DNA from: Melastoma dodecandrum
Taxonomy: Eukaryota > Streptophyta > Magnoliopsida > Myrtales > Melastomataceae
DNA length: 64,000 bases
Assembly (NCBI GenBank): GCA_029817715.1
Contig: JARUPY010000398.1
Coordinates: forward strand, 1,054,001 to 1,118,000
Reading direction: 5' to 3'
Numbering within the stretch: position 1 is the stretch's first letter; each line of letters begins with the position of its first letter. This document shows, in pieces, positions 54,117-63,764 of this stretch. The notes beneath the pieces were generated by a model. The model saw nothing but the letters and a program-made list of their open reading frames with translations, was not told where the DNA came from and ran no database searches. The position numbers and the translations under genes were made by a program.

Positions 54117-55523
54117 TCACCCGTGGTCGCGCGCCTTGACCGGTTCCGCATGCCCGACGATGCGGGCGATCGTCCCGCAATCCTGGCGCACCTTGCGCTC
54201 GAAGTCGTCGACGGCCGCATGGACGGAATCGACGCTGAGCGATGCGTCGGCGAGGCAGTGGTAGTTCACCACGAGCCCTGACGGCGTCTCGCGCACGCGC
54301 ACGTGGTGGATGTCGGAGAGCGCGGCGCTCTCCGGCAGGCGACGCGCCAGAGCCGCTTCGATGCGGGCGAGCGTCGCGCCTTCGCAATCGCGCCCGTCGA
54401 GTTCGCTCGCCTCCAGCGGCTCGATGTGGCTCTCGACCTCGAAACCCTCGCCCAGCTCCGCGCCGATCGCCGCTTCGAGCTGCGTGACGATGTCGTGGGC
54501 GCGGCCGAGCGACATGCGCCCGTCGATCTCGACATCGAAGCTCACGGACTTGTTCTGATCCGACAGGGTCTGGACGGTCACGTGGTGCACCGGCACCTGC
54601 CGGCGATGCGCGATATGCAGCACGCGATCGACCACGGTCTCGTCGTCGAGCGCGATCGGATCGGCGGTCAGCGCCAGCGCGACGTCGGGATAGTCGCGCG
54701 CGATCGCCTGCGCGACGACGCTCTTGATGGCGGCGACGCGTTCGAGCGAGAGCGTGCGCGAAACCCGGATGCGCACGTCGCCGACGATGCCGGCGCCCAT
54801 CGGGCGCAGCCGGACCTGGTCGACGGCGATGACGCCGGGGACCGCGTCGATCAGCCTGCGCAGCGGATCGGTGATGCCCTTGGGCGCCGCATCGACGAGC
54901 GTGCCGACGGTCTCGCGCCCGAGCCGGAAGCCCGCGACGCCCACGAACAGCGCGACGCCGACCGCCGCGATCGGATCGCCGAGCCGGAAGCCGAGCTGCG
55001 CCGCGACGAGGCCGCCGAGCGCCATGGCCGAGGCGACGATGTCCGTCGCGAAATTCAGCGCATCCGCGGCGAGCGCGGCGCTGCGTGTCTCGCGCGCGAC
55101 GCGCTTGAGCGAGACCCAGCGGGCCGCATCGACGACGATCGACACGATCAGGACGCCGTAGGCGAAGAGGTCCGGCCGCACGTCCGCGCCGCCGGCGACG
55201 AAGCGCTTCATCGCCTCGATGAGGATGAAGAGGGCGAGGGCGAAGAGAAAGCCCGTCTGCACCAGCGCCGACAGAGCTTCGACCTTGCCGTGCCCGAACG
55301 GGTGATCCTCGTCCGCCGGCTTCGCCGCCTCGCGGATCGAGTAGAAGCTCAGGAGCGTCACCGCCACGTCGCCGAGGTTGTTGCCGGCCTCAGACAGCAG
55401 AGCCAGCGAACCGGAGAGCGCGGCGGCGACGAACTTGCCGATCGTCAGCGCCACCTTGACGGCGACCGAGACGAGAGCGGCCCGCTGCTTCGCGGCGTCG
55501 ATGTCGGTGGTCGGGGAGGGCAT
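54117..55523 (-). CDS. CDF cation efflux transporter with unusual metal site and repeated C-terminal domain
   Basis: 468 residues, well above the roughly 300 typical for CDF proteins. Six TM segments (about 15-205). The transport-site residues are atypical: TM2 reads GNNLGD (Asn-x3-Asp where DxxxD or HxxxD is usual) and TM5 reads DALNFATD (Asn-x3-Asp where HxxxD is usual). After one ordinary cytoplasmic domain (about 215-285), two further domains of the same length and look follow (about 295-375 and 385-460), each with an HHVxV strand. It should export a divalent cation by proton antiport; the metal cannot be assigned, and a manganese-like or other specificity is possible. Confidence 0.88.
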   Translation of the reverse strand: MPSPTTDIDAAKQRAALVSVAVKVALTIGKFVAAALSGSLALLSEAGNNLGDVAVTLLSFYSIREAAKPADEDHPFGHGKVEALSALVQTGFLFALALFILIEAMKRFVAGGADVRPDLFAYGVLIVSIVVDAARWVSLKRVARETRSAALAADALNFATDIVASAMALGGLVAAQLGFRLGDPIAAVGVALFVGVAGFRLGRETVGTLVDAAPKGITDPLRRLIDAVPGVIAVDQVRLRPMGAGIVGDVRIRVSRTLSLERVAAIKSVVAQAIARDYPDVALALTADPIALDDETVVDRVLHIAHRRQVPVHHVTVQTLSDQNKSVSFDVEIDGRMSLGRAHDIVTQLEAAIGAELGEGFEVESHIEPLEASELDGRDCEGATLARIEAALARRLPESAALSDIHHVRVRETPSGLVVNYHCLADASLSVDSVHAAVDDFERKVRQDCGTIARIVGHAEPVKARDHG

Positions 55524-55628
55524 CGGCGGGCTCTACCAGAGCGATGGGACGATCGGAAGCGGGCGCGGATGGATCGCGCCGGCCTGTTGCGGCGTTGCGC
55601 GTGCGCCGACCCCAACCGGAGCCTTACG

Positions 55629-56069
55629 TTGAGATACCTGCACACCATGGTGCGCGTCGAAGACCTCGACCGCGCGCTCGACTTCTACTGCGCCAAGCTC
55701 GGTCTCGAAGAGATCCGTCGAACCGACAACGAGAAGGGCCGCTTCACGCTCGTGTTTCTCGCCGCGCCGTCGGACAGCGGCCGCTCCAAGGCCGAACGCG
55801 CCCCCGAGGTCGAATTGACCTACAATTGGGATCCGGAGAGCTACGACGGCGGGCGCAACTTCGGGCACCTCGCCTACGAGGTCGACGACATCTACGCGCT
55901 CTGCGAGAAGCTGAAGACGGCGGGCGTCACGATCAATCGGCCCCCGCGCGACGGCAAGATGGCCTTCGTGCGCTCACCGGAAAACATCTCGATCGAGCTG
56001 CTCCAGAAGGGCGAGGCCAAGTCGCCGGCCGAACCTTGGACGTCGATGGAGAACGTCGGCGTCTGGTGA
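55629..56069 (+). CDS. gloA: Lactoylglutathione lyase (glyoxalase I)
   Basis: 146 residues from a TTG at 55629. That start restores the family N-terminus ([10 protein letters not shown] when TTG is read as Met) with metal ligand His5; the next ATG (55647) would lose the ligand. GGAG lies about 8 nt upstream. Other ligands: Glu in VELTYNW, His in FGHLAYEV and Glu in SIELLQKG. It isomerises the methylglyoxal-glutathione hemithioacetal. Confidence 0.9.
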   Translation: MRYLHTMVRVEDLDRALDFYCAKLGLEEIRRTDNEKGRFTLVFLAAPSDSGRSKAERAPEVELTYNWDPESYDGGRNFGHLAYEVDDIYALCEKLKTAGVTINRPPRDGKMAFVRSPENISIELLQKGEAKSPAEPWTSMENVGVW

Positions 56070-56723
56070 TCAGTCGCGCCTCACCGTCATCCCGTAGTCG
56101 GCGAAACGCGCGATGGTGCGGGCGATCTCCTCGTCCGAGAGGATGACGGGGGTCCCCGTCGCGCTCGCGACCACCGTCATCTTCGCGAGCGTTTCGAGCT
56201 CCTGCGCCCGCCACATCGCCTGCGCGAGCGTCGTGCCGGTCGCGACCATTCCATGATTGCCGAGAAGAACGCCGTGGCGCGGCCCGAGATGTTCGAGGAT
56301 CAGGTCCGAAAGCTCCTGGGTGCCGAACGGCACATATGGTGTGCACGCGATCTGCGGGCCGCCGAACGCCGCGATCATATAGTGCAGTGCAGGGATCGGC
56401 CGATGCTGCGTCGCGAGGATCGTCGCATAGAGCGAATGCGTGTGCACCACCGCCCCGACGTCGGGGCGGGCGACGAGGATGTCGCGGTGCAAGCGCCACT
56501 CGCTCGACGGCGTCCTGGGGCCGAGCCAGGCCGAACCGTCGCCCGCGAGCGGCATGTCGGCGATCATCTCCGGCGTGGTCTCGTGGGGAAGAATGCCGGA
56601 CGGCGTGATCAGCATGCCGCTTCCGCCACGCATGCAGATGTTGCCGGCGGTGCCTTGGTTGAGGCCGCTCCGCACGAGGTCGAGGCTCGCGTCGACCAGG
56701 GCTTGACGCAGGTCGTGTGTCAT
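56070..56723 (-). CDS. Class II aldolase/adducin family protein
   Basis: 217 residues. NQGTAGNICMR (about residues 22-32, phosphate-binding loop), TPSSEWRLH with the catalytic Glu region, zinc-binding VVHTHSLYAT and LGNHGMVAT with a further His. Fits L-fuculose-phosphate aldolase or a related sugar-phosphate aldolase/dehydratase. The ATG at 56723 has a strong AGGAGG just upstream. It lies back-to-back with gloA (stop codons abut). The sugar is unknown. Confidence 0.87.
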   Translation of the reverse strand: MTHDLRQALVDASLDLVRSGLNQGTAGNICMRGGSGMLITPSGILPHETTPEMIADMPLAGDGSAWLGPRTPSSEWRLHRDILVARPDVGAVVHTHSLYATILATQHRPIPALHYMIAAFGGPQIACTPYVPFGTQELSDLILEHLGPRHGVLLGNHGMVATGTTLAQAMWRAQELETLAKMTVVASATGTPVILSDEEIARTIARFADYGMTVRRD

Positions 56724-56802
56724 CGCCCCCCTCCTGCCAAAGAACGGGCGGGTCGCCCAGCGCTTTCGACACGCAACGCACATTCACGAGGAAGGAGATG
56801 TG

Positions 56803-57567
56803 ATGGACGAGGATTGGCAGCGGGGGATCGATCCGGCGCGGACCGCGGTCTTCCTCGATGTCGACGGCACGCTTCTCGGCTTCAAGGAGCGGCCTGAGGA
56901 CGTCGTCGCGGACGACGAGCTTCGAGATTTGCTGGGCGCGCTCGTCGCGCGCACCGGCGGCGCGACCGCTCTCGTCAGCGGGCGCGCCATCGGCGACCTC
57001 GATCGGATCGTCGCGCCGCTCGTGCTGCCGGCCGGCGGCGTGCATGGGGCCGACCTGCGTTTCGCCGACGGACGCCGGGAGACCACGGATGCGGCGGCGC
57101 TCGACGACGTGCGCGCCAACGCCCGAGCCTTCGTCGCCCGGCACGAGGGGCTGCGGCTCGAGGACAAGGGGGCGACGCTGGCCATGCATTTCCGCAGCGC
57201 CCCGCACCTCGCCGGCGAGGTCGAGCGCTTTCTCGGCGAAGCGATCGCCGGTCACGATTTGATGATCCAGCATGGCAAGATGGTGGCGGAAGTGAAGTCC
57301 GGCCACAGTCACAAGGGCCACGCGATCGCCCGCCTGATGGAGACGCCGCCGTTCGCCGGGCGTCGCCCGCTCTTCATCGGGGACGATCTGACGGACGAGC
57401 ACGGTTTCGAGGCGGTGGCGGCTCTCGGTGGGGTGTCGGTGAAGGTCGGATCGCCGGACGAGCGGACCTCGGCTGTCCGTCGCCTCGCGGATGTCGACGC
57501 CGTGCGTGCTTTCCTGAGCGTGATCTGCCGAACAGACGGCGAAAGCGGCCAGAAAGCGGTTTTCTGA
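56803..57567 (+). CDS. otsB: Trehalose-6-phosphate phosphatase
   Basis: 254 residues. HAD-superfamily motifs FLDVDGTLL (about residues 18-26), SGRAIGDLDRIV and FIGDDLTDEHGFEA fit OtsB, which removes phosphate from trehalose-6-phosphate. GAAGGAG precedes the ATG at 56803. No otsA is present in the window, so the partner synthase would be encoded elsewhere. Divergent from the aldolase gene. Confidence 0.9.
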   Translation: MDEDWQRGIDPARTAVFLDVDGTLLGFKERPEDVVADDELRDLLGALVARTGGATALVSGRAIGDLDRIVAPLVLPAGGVHGADLRFADGRRETTDAAALDDVRANARAFVARHEGLRLEDKGATLAMHFRSAPHLAGEVERFLGEAIAGHDLMIQHGKMVAEVKSGHSHKGHAIARLMETPPFAGRRPLFIGDDLTDEHGFEAVAALGGVSVKVGSPDERTSAVRRLADVDAVRAFLSVICRTDGESGQKAVF

Positions 57568-57688
57568 AGGCTGGAACTCCTGTAAACGAAGCTTGACACG
57601 GCGGCATTGTGTCTGAACGCCATGTTTCAGTCGTGTTTGGTGACCACGATTCTCCCACCCCGATTTCCCCCATCGGAGGGTTCGAGAG

Positions 57689-58057
57689 ATGCTGATCGAG
57701 GAGATCATTCGCTCCTGCGCGAATGAACATGTTGCCGAAGCTGCCATGTCCAGCATCGGCCAGTCGTTTGCGGCGAAGGTTCGGGCCGTGGCCGCGAGCT
57801 ACGGGATGAAGGCGGGCGCTTATGTGGTCCTGTCGGTCGAACGGTTCGCCCGCCATGGCGACGAGGGCGAGATGCGCTCGGTCCTCGCCGCCATGCACAA
57901 GTCGCAGGAGCCGGTCCTCGCCGGACTGCACGGCATCCTGTGCATCATGATGGCGTCGGGCGGCTCGCGCGGCGTGTCGAGCGCGACGTCGATGCCGCGC
58001 CTCGCCCCACAGATCTGCGCGCTTGAGGTCGAGGCGCGTCGAAGCGTTTATGCCTAA
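57689..58057 (+). CDS. Conserved hypothetical protein
   Basis: 122 residues: IIRSCANEHVAEAAMSSIG at the N-terminus, then a helical body and a HKSQEPVLAGLHGILCIMM segment. I recall similar proteins only in Hyphomicrobiales, with no function. No signal peptide. An upstream TTGACA at 57593 has no matching -10, so a promoter is not claimed. About 120 bp separate it from otsB. Confidence 0.68.
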   Translation: MLIEEIIRSCANEHVAEAAMSSIGQSFAAKVRAVAASYGMKAGAYVVLSVERFARHGDEGEMRSVLAAMHKSQEPVLAGLHGILCIMMASGGSRGVSSATSMPRLAPQICALEVEARRSVYA

Positions 58058-58102
58058 AAAGGGCGATGGCCCGGGTCTCCGCCGCCCGATCGGCGAGTCG
58101 GC

Positions 58103-58504
58103 CTAACGGTCGATCGGGTTGTCGACGCAGGCGAACCCGAAGGCCGCGAGGCCGTCGGCCAGCGCGCTCGTGATCGTTGGATCCTGGAACAGAAAAGCCG
58201 ACGTCGTCGGTTCGGGATGCGAGGCGGCCGCGCGCACGGCATCCGCCCATTCCTCCTTCGCGTAATCGCCACGCCCGATCAGCGCCAGCGCGATCAATTC
58301 GTGCTGCTCGTCGACGTTCATTGCCTCGATCAGTCCTTCGGCCTCCCGACGCACGGAGGAGTCCGGGTCGTTCGTGTAGACGGCCGCGAAATCGTCGTCG
58401 ATCGCATCCGAGCCGCCGCCGAGGTTTGGCGTCGCCTGGATGTCAAACTCGCGGATCTTGACGATGAGGTAGCAGACCTTTTCCGGGTCGAGCTCACGCA
58501 GCAT
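58103..58504 (-). CDS. DUF3775 protein
   Basis: 133 residues: VCYLIVKIREFDIQ near the N-terminus, acidic middle, EGLIEAMNVDEQHELIALALIGRGDY and EEWADAVRAA. This matches DUF3775, a small alphaproteobacterial family without a known role. It is 9 bp downstream of the DJ-1/PfpI gene on the same strand, so the two are probably cotranscribed. Confidence 0.85.
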   Translation of the reverse strand: MLRELDPEKVCYLIVKIREFDIQATPNLGGGSDAIDDDFAAVYTNDPDSSVRREAEGLIEAMNVDEQHELIALALIGRGDYAKEEWADAVRAAASHPEPTTSAFLFQDPTITSALADGLAAFGFACVDNPIDR

Positions 58505-58513
58505 GCGGCCGCC

Positions 58514-59080
58514 CTAAGCCGAGCGGCGGACGTCGGCCGCCTCGTTCTGCTCGATTTCGTCGATGATCTTGGCGACGAAGGCCGGCAGATCTTTGGGGGA
58601 TCGGCTGGTGATGATGTTGTCGTCGACGACGACCTCTTCGTCGACCCAGTCGCCGCCCGCGTTCTCGATGTCGGTGCGTACGGACGGCCAGGAGGTCAGC
58701 GTGCGCCCTTCGACCGCGTCGGCCTCGACCAGCAGCCAGGGCGCATGGCAGATCGCCGCGACGATCTTCTCCGAATCGAGGAAGTCCAGCACCAGCTCGA
58801 CCGCACGCTCGTTGATGCGCAGCACGTCGGGGTTGATCTGGCCGCCCGGCAGCACGAGCGCATCGAAATCGTCGGCGTCGATCGCGTTGATTTCGAGGTC
58901 CGCGTCGACCGACTTGCCCCAGTCCGTCTCGTCCCAGCCCTTGATCGGACCGGCCTTCGGGGCCGCGATATGGACGGTGGCCCCGGCGGCGCGCAGCTTC
59001 TCGAGCGGCACGAACAGTTCCGACTGTTCGAAGCCGTCCGTGGCCATGATCAGGATCTTGGCCTCTTTGATCGAAGTCAT
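58514..59080 (-). CDS. DJ-1/PfpI family protein (type 1 glutamine amidotransferase-like)
   Basis: 188 residues. The nucleophile elbow AAICHAPWLL carries the conserved Cys followed by His, VLPGGQINPDVLR supplies a partner loop, and ILIMATDGFEQSE the conserved Glu. This is the PfpI/YhbO branch, proposed to act as deglycase, chaperone or general-stress protein. Exact activity is debated for the family. First gene of a two-gene unit with DUF3775. Confidence 0.9.
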   Translation of the reverse strand: MTSIKEAKILIMATDGFEQSELFVPLEKLRAAGATVHIAAPKAGPIKGWDETDWGKSVDADLEINAIDADDFDALVLPGGQINPDVLRINERAVELVLDFLDSEKIVAAICHAPWLLVEADAVEGRTLTSWPSVRTDIENAGGDWVDEEVVVDDNIITSRSPKDLPAFVAKIIDEIEQNEAADVRRSA

Positions 59081-59134
59081 CGGTATCTCCGGAGCCGCGT
59101 CGTCGTGTGACGATGCGCCAGCAACCGGGGGGCG

Positions 59135-59614
59135 TCAGCCTTGGTTCCCCGCTGCCAGACGTCGCGCCCAGGGCCGGGTGCCGGCGGGCACTTCCTGCTC
59201 GAGGCCGGGCTGGTAGAAGCGATCGAAGGCCGTGGCGCGACGTCCCTCGCGCAGCAGCTGCAGCGTCGACGGATCCACGATCTCGAAGGCATCGAAGCCG
59301 CAGCGAACCATGAATTGCAACTCGTCGAAAAGCACGTCGCCGACAGCGCGCATCTCGCCCGAATAGCCAAGCCGCGAGCGCAGCAGCCAACCCATCGAAT
59401 AGCCGCGTCCGTCCGTGAATTTCGGAAAGACGATCTTGATGAGCGCGACGGAGGCGAGATGCGGACCGATGGTCTCGACCGCGAAGCCGGGATCGAGGCG
59501 GAGGCCGAGCGGTGTCGGCAAGGCGCCCTGCCGCTCCTGCCACTCGGGTATGCCGAGAACCTCGCGGTCCGCCCAGGGATCGTCGACGAAGGCGCCGCCC
59601 TTGAAATAGGCCAT
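59135..59614 (-). CDS. DUF934 protein of the sulfate reduction operon
   Basis: 159 residues, ending the operon. DUF934 features: FPKFTDGRGYSMGWLLRSRLGY in the middle and GEMRAVGDVLFDEL. The family is nearly always next to sulfite or nitrite reductase genes but has no proven biochemical function; an accessory role for the reductase is likely. The ATG at 59614 overlaps the cysH stop by 1 nt (TGATG). Confidence 0.9.
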   Translation of the reverse strand: MAYFKGGAFVDDPWADREVLGIPEWQERQGALPTPLGLRLDPGFAVETIGPHLASVALIKIVFPKFTDGRGYSMGWLLRSRLGYSGEMRAVGDVLFDELQFMVRCGFDAFEIVDPSTLQLLREGRRATAFDRFYQPGLEQEVPAGTRPWARRLAAGNQG

Positions 59615-60348
59615 CAGATGCCGGCGCCTGCTTCGGGGAAATTGGTGTGGATGCCGCACTCGACCTTGGCCTTGCCGCGCCAACGGCCAGCGCGCGCGTC
59701 CTCGCCCGGTCGAACCGGACTTGTGCAGGGGATACAGCCGATCGAGAGGTAGTTCTTGGCGACGAGCGGATGGCGGGGCAGCCCGTGCTCCTCGATGTAG
59801 GCGGCGATGTCCTTCGCGCTCCAGTCGACGAGCGGGTTCACCTTCGTGCGCTCGCCTTCGACCTCGAAGGCGCCGAGAGCGATCCGCGTCGAGGCCTGGA
59901 AGCGCTTGCGGCCGGAGATCCAGGCGTCGTAGCCCTTCAGCGCGCGCGCGAGCGGCAGCACTTTGCGGATATGGCAACACTGGTTCGGATCGCTCGCCCA
60001 CAGGAACGTCTCGGGGTCCTGCTGCGCGAGGTCCTGCGGGTCGGGATGCTGGGTCTCGACGCGCGTCAATCCCAGGCGGGAGACGAGTTCGTCGCGATAG
60101 GCGAGCGTCTCGGGAAAGAGGTGGCCGGTGTCAATGAAGATCACGGGCGTCGCCGGATCGATGCCTGCGACGAGGTCGAGGAGAACGACGGAATCGGCAC
60201 CGAAGCTCGAGACGAGCGCGATCTTGCCGGGGAACAGCTCCTTGATCGCGACGCGCAGGCGTTCCTGCGCGCTCGCCGTCTCGTAGCGTTCGGACAGAAG
60301 CGCCGCGTCCGCGGCCGATCCGGGCCGCGTGGTCTCAAGCGCCGGCAT
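59614..60348 (-). CDS. cysH: Phosphoadenylyl-/adenylyl-sulfate reductase
   Basis: 244 residues. ATP-pyrophosphatase-like fold with SSFGADSVVLLDL and the catalytic Cys in VECGIH near the C-terminus. CC (NQCCHIRK) and CxxC (IGCIPCTS) bind a [4Fe-4S] cluster, typical of the APS-reducing form; the Fe-S form is common in Alphaproteobacteria. Reduces activated sulfate to sulfite. It overlaps the cysI 3' end by 14 nt. Confidence 0.93.
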   Translation of the reverse strand: MPALETTRPGSAADAALLSERYETASAQERLRVAIKELFPGKIALVSSFGADSVVLLDLVAGIDPATPVIFIDTGHLFPETLAYRDELVSRLGLTRVETQHPDPQDLAQQDPETFLWASDPNQCCHIRKVLPLARALKGYDAWISGRKRFQASTRIALGAFEVEGERTKVNPLVDWSAKDIAAYIEEHGLPRHPLVAKNYLSIGCIPCTSPVRPGEDARAGRWRGKAKVECGIHTNFPEAGAGI

Positions 60349-60944
60349 AGAGCGCCTCTTTGAAGGGTTTCATGCCGACTCTTCGGTAGGCGGCGAGGAA
60401 GTCCTCGCCCGGGTCGGCTCTTAGCTTCAGATAGGTATCGACGACCGTTTCGACAGCGTCCACGATCTTCTCCGAAGAGAAACCACGCCCGGTGATGTCG
60501 CCGATCGAGCAGGTCTCGTCGGCTGAACCGCCCAGGGTCAGCTGATAGCTCTCGACGCCGGCCTTCTCGAGGCCGAGAATACCGATATGGCCGACATGAT
60601 GGTGGCCGCATGCGTTGATGCAGCCCGAGATCTTGATCTTGAGATCGCCGATCTGCGCCGCGCGCGCCGGATCGCCGAAGCGCTCGGAGATGCGCTGCGC
60701 AACCGGGATCGAGCGCGCCGTCGCCAGTGCGCAATAGTCGAGCCCCGGGCAGCAGATGATATCGGACACGAGGCCTGCGTTTTCCGTGGCGAGACCGTGC
60801 GCCTTCAAACTGTCGTAGATCTCCGGAATGTCGTCGAGCGCGACATGCGGCAGCACGATGTTCTGCTCGTGGGAGACACGCAGCTCGTCTGCGGAATAGC
60901 GCTCGGCGAGATCGGCCATGAGGTCCATCTGCTCGGCCGAGGCA

Positions 60945-60982
<38 letters not shown>

Positions 60983-61993
60983 GATGATGCCGTGGCCCGG
61001 CACTTTGTGTGGGAACACGTTCCGTAGGCAGAAGCGTGCGAAGGCGGGGTCCGTCTCACGCCGCTCGTCGTAGGCCTGCGAGCGCGCGGGCCGCGCCGCG
61101 AGGTCCGGCAGCGCGAAATAGGCGGTGATGCGGTCCATTTCGGACTGCGGCAGCTTCAGGCCGACGTCCTTCTTCTGCGCAAAGTCGGCCTCGACGGCGT
61201 CGCGGATGACGTCCGCCCCCTTTTCGTGGACGAGGATCTTGATGCGTGCCTTGAACTTGTTGTCGCGCCGTCCCTCGAGATTGTACACGCGCAGGATCGA
61301 GTTGGTGTAGGCGAGCAGGTCCGCCTTCGGCAGGAAGTCGCGGATCTTGTGGCCCGTCAGGGGCGTGCGCCCGAGACCACCGCCGACGTAGACGGCGAAG
61401 CCGGTCTCGCCCTTGTCGTTGCGGACGATCTGGTAGCCGATGTCGTGCACCTGGATCGCCGCCCGATCCGCCGGCGCGCCCGTCATCGCGATCTTGAACT
61501 TGCGCGGCAGGAACGAGAATTCCGGGTGAAGCGAGGACCATTGCCGGATGATCTCGGCATACGGCCGCGGATCCTCGATCTCGTCGGCCGCGGCACCGGC
61601 GAACTGGTCGGCGGTCGTGTTGCGGATGCAATTGCCCGACGTCTGGATCGCGTGCATCTCGACCGAGGCGAGCTCGTCGAGGATCGCCGGCACGTCCTTC
61701 AGGGCCGGCCAGTTGAACTGCAGGTTCTGGCGCGTCGTGAAATGGCCGTAGCCTTTGTCGTAGGTGCGCGCGATGTGGGCGAACTTGCGCATCTGCTCCG
61801 AGCGCAGCGTGCCGTAGGGCACCGCGATGCGCAGCATGTAGGCGTGGAGCTGCAGGTAGACCCCGTTCATCAGACGCAGCGGGCGGAATTGCTCCTCGCT
61901 CAGCGTGCCGGCGAGGCGGCGCTCGACCTGGTCCTTGAACTGGGCGACGCGCTCCTTGACGAAGCCGGCGTCGAACTCGTCGTAACGGTACAT
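60335..61993 (-). CDS. cysI: Sulfite reductase, siroheme/[4Fe-4S] subunit
   Basis: 552 residues. Two ferredoxin-like half-domains. The cluster ligands follow the sulfite/nitrite reductase pattern: CPGLDYC (C-x5-C) and GCINACGHH (C-x3-C). YGHFTTRQNLQFNWP is the conserved N-terminal segment. It reduces sulfite to sulfide; assimilatory nitrite reductase is a close relative, but the operon context (cysH, DUF934, DUF2849) supports sulfite. Confidence 0.92.
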
Positions 61994-62008
61994 GGGGCTA
62001 GGACCTGG

Positions 62009-62323
62009 TTAGACCTGCGGTGCGCCGGGGCCGGTGCCCCGGTCGGCCGGCAGGAACTTGATCGTAGGCCCGAAAGCCCGGATGGTATCGCGCAACGTCA
62101 TCTTCGGACGGTCGCCGATGATCTCGCCCTTGTCCGCGACGAAGGGATCGACGATGAGCGCCTTCGCCTCGTCTGCCTTGGCCAGCGCCAGCCCATCTTC
62201 GGCACCGTCGGAATCGGCGAATTCCTTCGCCGCGGCGAGGTCATGCGTCCAGCCACCGTCGCCGTCGGCAAGGAAGACGACGAGCCCGGTGGTGAGCTCA
62301 TTGGCAGTGACGACCTTCGGCAT
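62009..62323 (-). CDS. DUF2849 protein, first gene of the cys operon
   Basis: 104 residues. DUF2849 proteins precede cysI in many Hyphomicrobiales; function not established. TANELTTGLVVFLADGDGGW at the N-terminus is characteristic. It starts the minus-strand unit DUF2849-cysI-cysH-DUF934; cysG, often upstream, is absent here. The ATG is at 62323. Confidence 0.9.
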   Translation of the reverse strand: MPKVVTANELTTGLVVFLADGDGGWTHDLAAAKEFADSDGAEDGLALAKADEAKALIVDPFVADKGEIIGDRPKMTLRDTIRAFGPTIKFLPADRGTGPGAPQV

Positions 62324-62366
62324 GGGAAGTTTGGACTCGTTCGCGTCTCGTAGAGGGCAGATAGGT

Positions 62367-62383
62367 CATTTCACAGAGAAATG
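62367..62383. promoter_or_regulatory. Inverted repeat, candidate operator upstream of the cys operon
   Basis: CATTTC-ACAGA-GAAATG, 6-bp perfect arms with a 5-bp spacer, lies 44 bp upstream of the DUF2849 start in an AT-richer stretch. The position suits a regulator of the sulfate operon (a LysR-type regulator is usual), but the regulator and binding are inferred. Confidence 0.35.
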
Positions 62384-62544
62384 CGAGAGGCGAGAAATTC
62401 CACAATTACAGCCTGGTAAAAGAAAGACTTGCGGTTCGGCGCCACATGACGCGGATGCTGTTCTCCAAAGCGAGGATGGGTCTCTCACGCGGCCCGGCGC
62501 TTTTCGGGCGAGGCCCGATCGACGCCTCCTAGGGTGAGAAGACG

Positions 62545-63261
62545 ATGTCCTGGATCGAGCATGCCGAAACTCTCCTCCAGAATCTGCCTGAACTCGTGGG
62601 CAGCTACGGCCTGATCGCGATCTTCGCCGTGATCTTGCTCGAGAGCGCCGGCGTCCCGATGCCCGGCGAGACGATGCTGATCACGGCCGCGATCCTTGCC
62701 GGCACGGGCAAGGGACCGCACATCTACTGGGTCGTGGGCGTCGCGGCGGCGGCCGCGATTCTCGGCGACAATCTCGGGTTCTGGGTGGGACGACGTTTCG
62801 GGCTGCGCCTTCTGCTGCGCTACGGGCCACGCATCGGGCTCGACGAGCGCAAACTGAAGCTCGGCCAATACCTGTTCCTGCGCCACGGCGGCAAGATCGT
62901 GTTCTTCGGCCGCTTCATCGCGCTGCTGCGGACGTTCGCGGCGGTGCTTGCCGGCGCGAACGCCTACGATCCCAAACGCTTTCTCATCTTCAACGCGGCC
63001 GGCGGCATCGTGTGGGCGACGCTGTTCGGCCTCGGCGGCTACGAATTCGGCAAGCGGATCGAGGATTTCGCCGGCCCCGTCGGCATAGCGGCGCTCGTCG
63101 TCATCGTCGCGCTCGGCATCGTCGGCATCGTGCTCATGCGCCGTCACGAAGGGCGCCTCGCCGACGAGGCGGAGCGCGCGATCCCCGGTCCTTTGGCGGA
63201 TCGGCTGCCACGGCGTCGCAGGAACGATGCAGAACGGGCTGGCGTTCGCCCCCCGTCTTAA
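62545..63261 (+). CDS. DedA family membrane protein
   Basis: 238 residues, about five TM segments. DedA/SNARE-associated hallmarks: LLESAGVPMPGETMLI near the N-terminus, WVGRRFG after TM2 and the signature FFGRFIALLRTFAAVLAGA (about 121-139). DedA proteins are undecaprenyl-phosphate or phospholipid flippases in some bacteria. Divergent from the cys operon. A 20-bp gap precedes the next gene. Confidence 0.9.
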   Translation: MSWIEHAETLLQNLPELVGSYGLIAIFAVILLESAGVPMPGETMLITAAILAGTGKGPHIYWVVGVAAAAAILGDNLGFWVGRRFGLRLLLRYGPRIGLDERKLKLGQYLFLRHGGKIVFFGRFIALLRTFAAVLAGANAYDPKRFLIFNAAGGIVWATLFGLGGYEFGKRIEDFAGPVGIAALVVIVALGIVGIVLMRRHEGRLADEAERAIPGPLADRLPRRRRNDAERAGVRPPS

Positions 63262-63280
63262 CGGATAGGGAGGCAATCTC

Positions 63281-63544
63281 ATGACCATCAGGACCGGTCT
63301 CGTCGTCGTCGCCCTCAGCGCGTTCGCGATCGCACCGGCGATGGCGCAGACGACAGCCGAAAAGCCGGGAGCGCCCGCCGACGCGCACGGGGACAACCTT
63401 TCGACCAAGCTCAGCAAGACCGGCGGCGTCATCCAGCCGAAGGACAATGTCGACCCGGGCATGGCTGCGCCCGCGCCGGACCCGGCGCCGCACTCGACGC
63501 CCGTGATCCCGCCCTCCTCGACGGGTGGAGATACCGCAAAGTAA
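63281..63544 (+). CDS. Small secreted Pro-rich protein
   Basis: 87 residues. A signal peptide (to about residue 22, ending AMAQT) and a mature part rich in Pro, Ala, Asp and Lys, with a conserved-looking LSTKLSKTGGVIQP segment followed by DNVDPGM. I recall this NLSxKLSxTGGVI pattern from small alphaproteobacterial proteins of unknown function. AGGGAGG lies just before the ATG at 63281. On the same strand as the DedA gene and possibly cotranscribed. Confidence 0.7.
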   Translation: MTIRTGLVVVALSAFAIAPAMAQTTAEKPGAPADAHGDNLSTKLSKTGGVIQPKDNVDPGMAAPAPDPAPHSTPVIPPSSTGGDTAK

Positions 63545-63764
63545 GGGAAGTATCTCGCGGAAACAGCGGCGCGCTTTCTCGCGCAGGGCAAGCGAATTTT
63601 TGCAACCCTGGCATGAGGCGGACAAGCTTCGCGGGAAAAAACAACGAAAACAAGCGACTAGAACTTTTAGCCCGCTGTTCGACCAGCTCGATTTTTGGAA
63701 GTGATCGCTGTAGGTCGGTAATCACACGCCTGAGCACCGCCGCGACGCAGGAGATCGAGAGCGC

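Noticed and set aside
57593..57621. TTGACA as a promoter for the gene at 57689
   Set aside because: No acceptable -10 hexamer at 16-18 bp spacing.
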